Source: Bradyrhizobium sp. 199
GTDB taxonomy: Bacteria; Pseudomonadota; Alphaproteobacteria; Rhizobiales; Xanthobacteraceae
Direction of reading: 5' to 3'
Assembly: GCF_023073355.1 (NCBI RefSeq)
Contig: NZ_JADPJI010000005.1
Coordinates: 1,984,001 to 2,048,000 of the forward strand
DNA: 64,000 nucleotides
Numbering within the stretch: position 1 is the stretch's first letter; each line of letters starts with the position of its first letter. The notes beneath the pieces were generated by a model. It saw only the letters and a program-made list of their open reading frames with translations. It did no database searches and was not told the origin of the DNA. Below are positions 57,399 to 64,000 of this stretch, piece after piece. A program made the translations under genes and the position numbers.

Positions 57399-58889
57399 CT
57401 ACTGCACGAGGCTGGCTGTGCTGGACGCGACCTTGATGAAAAGGTCGGTCAGCGCCGTGGAAATATCACCGCCGGTCTGAACACTCTTGTAGAAACCGGG
57501 CGAGGCGCACGCCTGGAGGTTTTGCGCGATCTTGCCCGTCGAGGACGTAGGCTGGTCGTATTTGTCGATCCAGCTCATGTACCAGCTATCCGTTTTCTGA
57601 ATACCGGTCGCGGGATCTGCAATGAGCTGCAGATACTCCGTATAGAGGACGGCGATCTTGATGCCCCGATTCTTGATGGTCGTGCACATCGTCGTGTCGA
57701 GCGGCTGCTGGCATCGACTGTTGGAGGCGAAGGTCGCGTTCGGGCAACTCGCCGCGATCTTGTCCTCGACGCCGTCGGTGACCAGGAATACCACTTCCTG
57801 CGGCGTATCGTTCGCCGCATTGCTGCCGAGCCCGGGAGTGGGCATGACGTCGTTGAGGCTCTTGAGCGCGCCGGCGATATCCGTGCCGTTGTCGGTCTTG
57901 CAGTTGGTCGAAACAACGACGCAATTCTGATAGGCAACCGGCATCAGCGAGATGCTGGAAACCTGGGCTCCTGCGCCGGTCGGGGTGGTCAGCGTCGCCA
58001 GCGTGTTCAAACCCAGGTCGAACGTGTAGAGCGCCGCCTTGTAGGTGGTGTTGTTCAGCGCAGCCATGCACTGCATGACGCCCCCCGAAATGCCTGACTG
58101 CGGGCAGTTCGACCACGAATTAAGCAGCTGGTTGACGGCACTCGTCACGAGATCGATGCGCAAGGTGATGTTTCTTTGCCGCGCGATCGCAAGGTTATCC
58201 TTGGTTCCGCCGTCGTGAGCGATATTGGTTTGATGGCAGGCGAAGCCGCAATTTTGCGAGGCCCCTGCCGTCTGGTAAGCGGGAGCGGTGTACTTGATGA
58301 GATTGCTGATATCGGTCGTGGTCGCGCCGATCCCCATGGACGGCGAGTCGTCCATCAGCAGATAGAAATTCATGTTAGGCGCGCTCGAAGCCCGCGCCGT
58401 TGCGGAGCCCGCGACATCCCAGGTCTGCTTGCCGAGCACGCCGGGAAAATTGTTGATGGACTGCGCGGTGTAGGAAACCGTGATGGTCCGCGCGAGACCG
58501 GAATCCGTGACCGTGATGGTCGGCGTCGGCACGGTAGAGAGCCCTGGAAGATTTGCCTTCGCGGCGAAGACGGCAGCCGCCGTCGCCTGGACGACGGTCT
58601 TGTCGCTCTGCGTCAGCATCGCCGGCCTCACGGCCGCGATCGCGGCCGCGTCAGCGGCGGCGTTCAACTGTTCTCGTTTGCGCAGGGCCAGCGTGTAGTC
58701 GAGGGTCATGCCCAGGAGAAAGATGATAGGAACCAGCGTCAGCGCAAAAATGATGGCGACGTTGGCCTTCCGGTCTGTCGCGAAACAGAGCACTGCGCGG
58801 CGGAGCATGTGGTTCATCCTGGCTGCCGTCGTTGCGGCACGGGCCTTTCCCTGAAACCGACGGAAGAGATTGCCGGGATTCGATCCCAT
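57399..58889 (-). CDS. TadG-like protein with a von Willebrand A domain
   Basis: 496 aa from ATG 58889; a start at 58817 or 58808 is also possible. One N-terminal membrane helix (NVAIIFALTLVPIIFLLGMTLDY), then an Ala-rich stretch and a vWA domain with a full MIDAS DDSPS (DxSxS) and later Thr/Asp residues (VFLVTDGVED). In Tad systems TadG anchors the pilus. First gene of the run; no TadA, TadB, TadC or CpaA gene is in the window. Confidence 0.85.
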   Translation of the reverse strand: MGSNPGNLFRRFQGKARAATTAARMNHMLRRAVLCFATDRKANVAIIFALTLVPIIFLLGMTLDYTLALRKREQLNAAADAAAIAAVRPAMLTQSDKTVVQATAAAVFAAKANLPGLSTVPTPTITVTDSGLARTITVSYTAQSINNFPGVLGKQTWDVAGSATARASSAPNMNFYLLMDDSPSMGIGATTTDISNLIKYTAPAYQTAGASQNCGFACHQTNIAHDGGTKDNLAIARQRNITLRIDLVTSAVNQLLNSWSNCPQSGISGGVMQCMAALNNTTYKAALYTFDLGLNTLATLTTPTGAGAQVSSISLMPVAYQNCVVVSTNCKTDNGTDIAGALKSLNDVMPTPGLGSNAANDTPQEVVFLVTDGVEDKIAASCPNATFASNSRCQQPLDTTMCTTIKNRGIKIAVLYTEYLQLIADPATGIQKTDSWYMSWIDKYDQPTSSTGKIAQNLQACASPGFYKSVQTGGDISTALTDLFIKVASSTASLVQ

Positions 58890-59305
58890 CACGCGCCCGT
58901 CACGGGTGAATATGTCGAGCGCTCCGTTAATCAACACTTACGGACCATTCGCAAACAGGAACCGCACGGGATCGAGATGTCTCATATCGAGAAGGCATCA
59001 TTAATGTCGCTTAAACGCGATCACAGAGATTGGCGGTAAACGGTAAGAAACGTCCGTAGAATACCGGAAGAAACGCGACTTGCGCGTGCCGACGAAGAGC
59101 GCCTCAGGCGGGCCTCGTGCAGGGCAGCTCAAGCGGGAAATCCGAAATCGGCCCATAGCCGTCGGGGCAAGACGCCCTGCCCGTTTTGGCTTTCCGGGGC
59201 TGAGGTAGAGCCATATTGCCGTTAGACTTCACGGTGCAAACGTGGACAATACCCGGACGCACGTCACGTGCGCAGTGCACACCAAGATGCGCCCAGGGGA
59301 AACAA
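58890..59305. other. Divergent intergenic region between tadG-like and FAD-oxidase genes
   Basis: 416 nt. Nothing firm is seen except a possible 36-codon minus-strand ORF at 59104-59214. Promoters for both flanking genes are presumably here. Confidence 0.4.
59104..59214 (-). CDS. Possible very small protein
   Basis: 36 codons from ATG 59214 to TGA at 59104. The peptide begins MALPQPRKAKTGRASC and ends LPCTRPA. No ribosome site is obvious and no family is recognised; it may be chance. Confidence 0.2.
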   Translation of the reverse strand: MALPQPRKAKTGRASCPDGYGPISDFPLELPCTRPA

Positions 59306-60781
59306 ATGCCGGCTGCCGGTCCGTCGTCCGAACCCATCATTCCAACCGCTCCGCTGACGGCGCAGATGCGCGATTCACTGCGCACGATCGTCGGTGACAA
59401 GGGCCTCATCGAGGACGAGCACGGCAAGCAGCCGTTCGTGACGGATTGGCGCGGACTGCTGGTTGGACGTGCCGGAGCCGTCGTTCGTCCCGGCAGTACC
59501 GAGGAGGTCGCGAAGGTGGTCAGGCTCTGCCATGACCATGGGGTCGCGATCGTGCCGCAGGGTGGAAACACCGGTCTGATGGGCGGAGCCACGCCCTGGC
59601 CCGCCCACACCGGCATCGTGTTGTCGCTGGGCCGCATGAACCGCGTGCTGGACGTCGACGCCACCGGTTACACCATGACGGTCGAGGCCGGCTGCGTGCT
59701 GCAGGCTCTGCAGGAGACAGCAAGCCGGCACGACAGGTTCCTGCCCCTCAGCCTTGGCGCCCAGGGCTCGTGCATGATCGGGGGCAATCTGTCGACCAAT
59801 GCCGGCGGCGTGCAGGTGCTCCGCTACGGGAATGCACGCAATCTCGTCCTGGGGCTCGAGGTCGTGCTGGCCAATGGCGAGGTCTGGGACGGCTTGCGTG
59901 CGCTCAAGAAGGACAATACGGGCTACGACCTCAAGCACCTCTTCATGGGCGCCGAAGGAACGCTCGGCATCATCACGAAGGCCGTGCTCAAGCTATGGCC
60001 GGCTCCCAAGGACGTCTGCACCGCGTGGCTGGCGATCCGGGATCCGCGCGCAGCGCTGGAGATCCTGTCGGAAGCCCACAGCGCATCCGAGGACAATGTC
60101 GGCTCCTGCGAGCTGATGAGCCGCGCCGCCGTCGACATGGTGCTCCGCCACATTCCCGGCACGCAGGATCCGCTTCGAGCGGACACGCCATGGTACCTGC
60201 TGCTCGAATGGTCGTCCTCGCGGGCGCGCCAGGACGGGGCTGGCGGCATCACGGAGAAGATGGAGCAGTTCCTCGCCGACCAACTCGAGGCCGGACGCGT
60301 GATCGACGCGGTGATCGCCCAGACCGGAAGTCAATCGCAGAGCATGTGGCGCATCCGGGAAAGCGTCGCCGAAGCCTCCCGCGCCGAGGGGCCGGGGCTC
60401 AGCTACGATGTGTCGGTGGCCATTTCCAGGATTCCGGAGTTCATCGACCTGGGACTTGCGGCCGTGCGCGACATTCTCCCGAGCATTCGTCCCTATCCTT
60501 TGGGGCACATCGGTGATGGCAATCTGCATTTTTCGTTCATGGGGCCGCTCGGCATGGATCAGCAGACCCTGACCCAATACAAGGGCGCCATCACCCGCGC
60601 GGTGAACGATCTCATCACGTCCATGGGCGGCTCGATCTCAGCCGAACACGGCATCGGCATCGACAAGCTCGACGAGCTCAGCCACTACCGCTCGAAGACC
60701 GAGCTCGACATCATGCGAACCATCAAGCGCGCGCTCGATCCGCAGAACATCATGAATCCGGGCAAGGTGCTGCGGCTGTGA
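59306..60781 (+). CDS. FAD-binding oxidoreductase, GlcD/D-lactate dehydrogenase type
   Basis: 491 aa from ATG 59306, preceded by AGGGGAAACAA. FAD_binding_4 domain (VVRPGSTEEVAKVVRLC, PQGGNTGLMGGA, GAQGSCMIGGNLSTNAGG) and FAD-oxidase_C domain with HIGDGNLHFSF and the C-terminal SAEHGIGIDK, which carries the active-site His. Oxidises a D-2-hydroxy acid. Confidence 0.92.
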   Translation: MPAAGPSSEPIIPTAPLTAQMRDSLRTIVGDKGLIEDEHGKQPFVTDWRGLLVGRAGAVVRPGSTEEVAKVVRLCHDHGVAIVPQGGNTGLMGGATPWPAHTGIVLSLGRMNRVLDVDATGYTMTVEAGCVLQALQETASRHDRFLPLSLGAQGSCMIGGNLSTNAGGVQVLRYGNARNLVLGLEVVLANGEVWDGLRALKKDNTGYDLKHLFMGAEGTLGIITKAVLKLWPAPKDVCTAWLAIRDPRAALEILSEAHSASEDNVGSCELMSRAAVDMVLRHIPGTQDPLRADTPWYLLLEWSSSRARQDGAGGITEKMEQFLADQLEAGRVIDAVIAQTGSQSQSMWRIRESVAEASRAEGPGLSYDVSVAISRIPEFIDLGLAAVRDILPSIRPYPLGHIGDGNLHFSFMGPLGMDQQTLTQYKGAITRAVNDLITSMGGSISAEHGIGIDKLDELSHYRSKTELDIMRTIKRALDPQNIMNPGKVLRL

Positions 60782-60805
60782 CATCGTAGGAAGCTCGCCT
60801 GTGGC

Positions 60806-60929
60806 CATCCTTCGAGACGCGCGCTTTACGCGGGCTCCTCAGGATGAGGATGGAGTGCGCGGCGGCACCTCAACAGATTCCGCTTAGCCTCATCCTGAGG
60901 AGACCGCGGAGCGGTCGTCTCGAAGGGCG
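60806..60929. repeat. Dispersed inverted repeat, family D, copy 3
   Basis: CATCCTTCGAGACGCGCG, CTCCTCAGGATGAGGATG, then CCTCATCCTGAGGAG and GTCTCGAAGG: complete element with long arms. Confidence 0.85.
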
Positions 60930-60975
60930 AGGCGCGCGCTCAGACCCAGCAGCATCACCCTGCCGCTGAGACGCG

Positions 60976-62673
60976 CTACCGCATGATCGTAGCCGCGATC
61001 TTCTCCGCCGACATCAGGACCGGGAAGTTGGTATTGGCGCATGGCACCACCGGGAAGATCGAGGCGTCGACGACGCGCAGGCCCTGGACGCCCTTGACGC
61101 GGCCTTCTGTATCGACCACCGCCATCGGATCGTCGGCCCGGCCCATGCGGCATGAGCACGAGGCGTGCCACACGCCGATCGTCGCCTTGCGCACGAAGGC
61201 TTCCAGCGCCTCGTCGTCGTTGATGACGTCCTCGAAGCTGAAACCTTCGACGACGAAATTGTCGATCATGTAGTGGCGCAGCGCCGCCGGCCCGTCCATC
61301 AGGGCCGCGGCGATCGTGGTCAAGATCCTGTTCGTTGTATTGACCACACCAATTTTGCGCACGCGGTCGGTGTAGGAGGCTGGGAACGGCTTGTCCGTCA
61401 CCGCCCTGACCGCCTCGCTCATCTGCACGGACGCCATCTTGCGGAAGCCGCTCATCAGCCGGTCGAGGTCGCGCCGGTCGGACAACAGGTTGAACTCGAC
61501 GATCGGCTCTGCTGCGGGATCGCGCGAGGCAAGCTTGACTTGGCCCGTCTCGGAATAGGTCTTGTTGACGAAGGTGAGCAGCGAGCCGATCTGCGCACCG
61601 ACCGCGTGCCAGGCCGACTTGCTGAGCACAACGACGAACATGTCGCCCTTCGGCACGCCGGACAGCCCGGACGAATAGCGCAGGCCGACCTGCATGTGGC
61701 GCCTTGTATGCTCGTTCATGCGCGCGCCGCGGCGGATGTAGGACGACAACGAAATGGAGGGGTGATCCATCAGGCGTTGGCCGACGCCCGCTAGACCCAT
61801 CCGGACCGGAATTCCCAGGTCCTTGAGATGGCCGACCGGGCCGATGCCGGCGCGCAGGAGGTGCGCCGGCGAGTGGATCGCGCCGCTGGAGAGGATGATC
61901 TCGCGTCCGCGGAACTCCTGCTCGCGGCCCCCGATGATGGCCTTCACGCCGACGCATTGCGTGCCTTCGAACAGCAGCTCACGCACCTGCGTGTCGGTGG
62001 AAATCGTCAGGTTCGCACGCTTGCGGGTCTCGCGGTCGAGATAGCCCATCGCGGCCGAGACGCGCTGCTCGGCCTGATTGGAATGCGTCACCGGGAAAAA
62101 GCCGTCGACGAATTCGCCGTTCTGGTCCGGCAAATATTGATGGCCGGCCTGCTGGAACGCCTCGGCAAGCGCCTGCGAATGCTTGGTCCAGTGCTCCCGC
62201 GGAATCCGGCGGACCGGGATCTTGCCGTCCTTGCCGTGATACGGGCCGTCGAAATCGAGGTCGCGCTCGACCTTCTTGAAGAACGGCAGCACGTCGTCCC
62301 AGCTCCAGCCCACAGCGCCACGCGCGTCCCATTCGTCGTAATCGGTGGGCGCGCCGCGGTTGGCCATCTGGCCGTTGATCGACGAGCCGCCGCCGAGCAC
62401 CCGCGCCTGCTCGTATTTGCGCAAGGGCGGACGCGCTTCATTCGGGTTGTTGTGGCTGACGACCTGGGTCGTGACCTTCAGTTCAGTCCAGTGGAAGCGC
62501 GGATCGAAATAGGCGGTGCCGGGATAGCTGTCTCTGATCTCGGCCGGCTCGTTGCCGGGCGGCGTGTCCTGCCCGGCTTCGCACAGCAGGACCTTGTTGG
62601 CGCTCCTTGCCGAGAGCCGGTGAGCCAGCACGGACCCCGCCGAGCCGCCGCCCACGATGATGAAGTCGTACAC
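60976..62673 (-). CDS. GMC family oxidoreductase
   Basis: 565 aa from GTG 62673, with AGAGGAAG upstream. FAD motif VYDFIIVGGGSAGSVLAHRLS cut to core VGGGSAGSVLAHR; GMC signature VLGGGSSINGQMANRG; C-terminal ASCSCRMG and CANTNFPVLMSAEK. The family His occurs as WHASCSCRMG. Frame is open further upstream, but that part shadows the carboxyltransferase gene. Distinct from the GMC protein at 8727. Confidence 0.88.
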   Translation of the reverse strand: MYDFIIVGGGSAGSVLAHRLSARSANKVLLCEAGQDTPPGNEPAEIRDSYPGTAYFDPRFHWTELKVTTQVVSHNNPNEARPPLRKYEQARVLGGGSSINGQMANRGAPTDYDEWDARGAVGWSWDDVLPFFKKVERDLDFDGPYHGKDGKIPVRRIPREHWTKHSQALAEAFQQAGHQYLPDQNGEFVDGFFPVTHSNQAEQRVSAAMGYLDRETRKRANLTISTDTQVRELLFEGTQCVGVKAIIGGREQEFRGREIILSSGAIHSPAHLLRAGIGPVGHLKDLGIPVRMGLAGVGQRLMDHPSISLSSYIRRGARMNEHTRRHMQVGLRYSSGLSGVPKGDMFVVVLSKSAWHAVGAQIGSLLTFVNKTYSETGQVKLASRDPAAEPIVEFNLLSDRRDLDRLMSGFRKMASVQMSEAVRAVTDKPFPASYTDRVRKIGVVNTTNRILTTIAAALMDGPAALRHYMIDNFVVEGFSFEDVINDDEALEAFVRKATIGVWHASCSCRMGRADDPMAVVDTEGRVKGVQGLRVVDASIFPVVPCANTNFPVLMSAEKIAATIMR

Positions 62674-62749
62674 GATTGGCGCTTCCTCTTGTTCTTGTTG
62701 GGGGAGCTTAGCGTTATTGTTTTGGCCCCCAAACGACGGGCCGCAAACC

Positions 62750-64000
62750 CTATGGCCTGATCGAAAAGTTCTCCGGCGGCCCCGCTTTCCGCAAGGGCTC
62801 TGCCAGCCGGGCGAACTCGCACAACAGCGAGCGCGTCTTGCGCGGATCGATGATCTCCTCGACCCAGAATTTTTCGGCCGAGCGGAACGGTGAGCGTAGC
62901 TTGTTGAGGCGCTCCTGGATTTCTTCCAGCTTCGCCGCCTTGTCCTCGGCCGCGTCGATGTCGGCGCGGTAGGCGGCCTCGATGCCGCCTTCGAGCGGGA
63001 GCGAGCCCCAATAGGCCGACGGCCACGCGTAGCGGATCGAGAAGCGATCGGCCGGCTGATGCACGACACCCGCAACACCGAAAGCGTTGCGCAAGATCAC
63101 AGTGCACCAAGGCACGGTGGTCTGGTTGACCGCAGCCATGGCGCGGACGCCGTGACGGATGGTGGCCGCCTTCTCGGCATCGAGGCCGATCATGAAGCCG
63201 GGACAATCCATGAGATAGACGATGGGCAGATGGAAGGTCTCGGCGAAGTCGACCCAGCGCACCACCTTCTGACAGGCGTCTGCGGTCCAGGACCCGCCAT
63301 AGTGAAAACTGTCGCTGGCGAGCAGCATCACCGCCCTGCCCTCGAGTCGCGCCAGTCCGACGATGAGGGGTTTGCCGAAGTTCTTGCCGACCTCGAAGAA
63401 CGAACCCTTGTCGACGACGGACTCGATGATGGGCCGCATCTTGTAGACCTGCTTGCGGTTGCGCGGCACCGCGTTCAGCAGCGCTTCCTCGCTGCGCTCG
63501 GGTTTGTCGGCGCAGGGCAAGGTCGGCGGCAGCTCGTAGACCGACGAGGGCAAATAAGAGAGGAAGCGCCGCGCGCAGGCGAACGCCTCTTCCTCGGTAT
63601 CGACGGCATGGTCGACCGCGCCGGCGCGGGTCTGGATGTCCGCGCCGCCGAGTTCTTCCTTGGAGAGGTCCTGCCCCAGCGCCTTCACCACCGGCGGCCC
63701 TGCGACGAACATCGCGGAGTTCCGCGTCATGATGGAATAATGGCTGGACGCGAGACGCGCGGCCCCTAAGCCCGCGACCGAGCCGAGGCCAAGAGCGACT
63801 ACCGGCACGCGCGATAGATTCTCCGTCGTGAAGCGATACCAGCGCGTGCCACCGATGCCGCCCGGCAGATTGGCCGCGCCCTTGGTCTCGATGGTCTTGA
63901 CCGAGCCGCCGCCGCCGGAGCCTTCGATGATGCGGATGATGGGCAGGCGGAAATCATGCGCCATCTCCTCCGCCATCAACGGTTTTGCCGAGATCGATGC
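62750..64000 (-). CDS. Biotin-dependent carboxyltransferase (acyl-CoA carboxylase beta subunit), 5' end outside window
   Basis: At least 416 aa visible; the frame is open to the window edge, so the N-terminus is missing (family members are about 510-540 aa). Crotonase-like carboxyltransferase domains: GGIGGTRWYRFTTENLSRVPVVALGLGSVAGLGAA region, SSHYSIM, then MLLASDSFHYGGSWTADAC and LPIVYLMDCPGFMIG. Similar to methylcrotonyl-/propionyl-CoA carboxylase beta chains; the acyl substrate is not clear. Confidence 0.88.
   Translation of the reverse strand, partial: ASISAKPLMAEEMAHDFRLPIIRIIEGSGGGGSVKTIETKGAANLPGGIGGTRWYRFTTENLSRVPVVALGLGSVAGLGAARLASSHYSIMTRNSAMFVAGPPVVKALGQDLSKEELGGADIQTRAGAVDHAVDTEEEAFACARRFLSYLPSSVYELPPTLPCADKPERSEEALLNAVPRNRKQVYKMRPIIESVVDKGSFFEVGKNFGKPLIVGLARLEGRAVMLLASDSFHYGGSWTADACQKVVRWVDFAETFHLPIVYLMDCPGFMIGLDAEKAATIRHGVRAMAAVNQTTVPWCTVILRNAFGVAGVVHQPADRFSIRYAWPSAYWGSLPLEGGIEAAYRADIDAAEDKAAKLEEIQERLNKLRSPFRSAEKFWVEEIIDPRKTRSLLCEFARLAEPLRKAGPPENFSIRP

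Overview
This is a 64 kb stretch of high-GC chromosome from an alphaproteobacterium, most likely Bradyrhizobium or a close relative. The evidence is protein style, very dense GC-rich coding on both strands, and many ~100 bp palindromic repeats between genes of the kind common in that group. No rRNA, tRNA or CRISPR array was seen. The genus is an inference from style, not from a database match.

Layout. 16-7666 (+): a sugar-type ABC importer (binding protein, two permeases, ATPase), a GntR regulator, a sulfatase without signal peptide and its formylglycine-generating enzyme. Together they look like a self-contained unit that imports a sulfate ester and desulfates it in the cytoplasm. 7976-14149: a divergent catabolic unit. 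A mandelate-racemase-family enzyme, a GMC oxidoreductase and a GntR regulator run leftward; a nitrate/sulfonate/taurine-type ABC importer runs rightward, and its ATPase gene carries a one-base frameshift.

14441-17741: the most unusual region. A decayed second copy of the last ~217 bp of guaA lies 3 kb from the intact guaA 3' end. Between the two lie an integrase N-terminal remnant, a small secreted protein, a frameshifted gene whose C-terminal part carries a HEPN-type RNxxxH motif, and a DUF4365-like nuclease-type gene. This looks like the remnant of a genomic island integrated at guaA, with a candidate defence gene pair as cargo.

17528-38213: guaA and guaB (GMP synthesis), an HxlR/MFS divergon with a clear operator, cspA with a long leader and terminator, an RsmB-type rRNA methyltransferase, rlmE with a Ppx/GppA phosphatase, an orphan CoxL-like molybdenum hydroxylase, a hotdog-fold protein, a YaiI-type protein and an ABC-F ATPase.

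38217-53577: a DSD1-type PLP enzyme, a BaiN-like flavoprotein with an apparent CTG start, and two groups of acyl-CoA genes. One is SDR/MaoC/acyl-CoA ligase; the other is a full valine-degradation run (mmsB, HIBYL-CoA hydrolase, isobutyryl-CoA dehydrogenase, mmsA) with a divergent LysR. Then come a TetR, a thioesterase, an enoyl-CoA hydratase and a thiolase; the last three share an operator-like half-site.

53690-64000: an MFS transporter, an AhpD-like peroxidase-related protein, three Tad-type pilus pseudopilin/vWA genes, a GlcD-type FAD oxidase, a second GMC oxidoreductase and the 3' part of a biotin-dependent carboxyltransferase that runs off the window.
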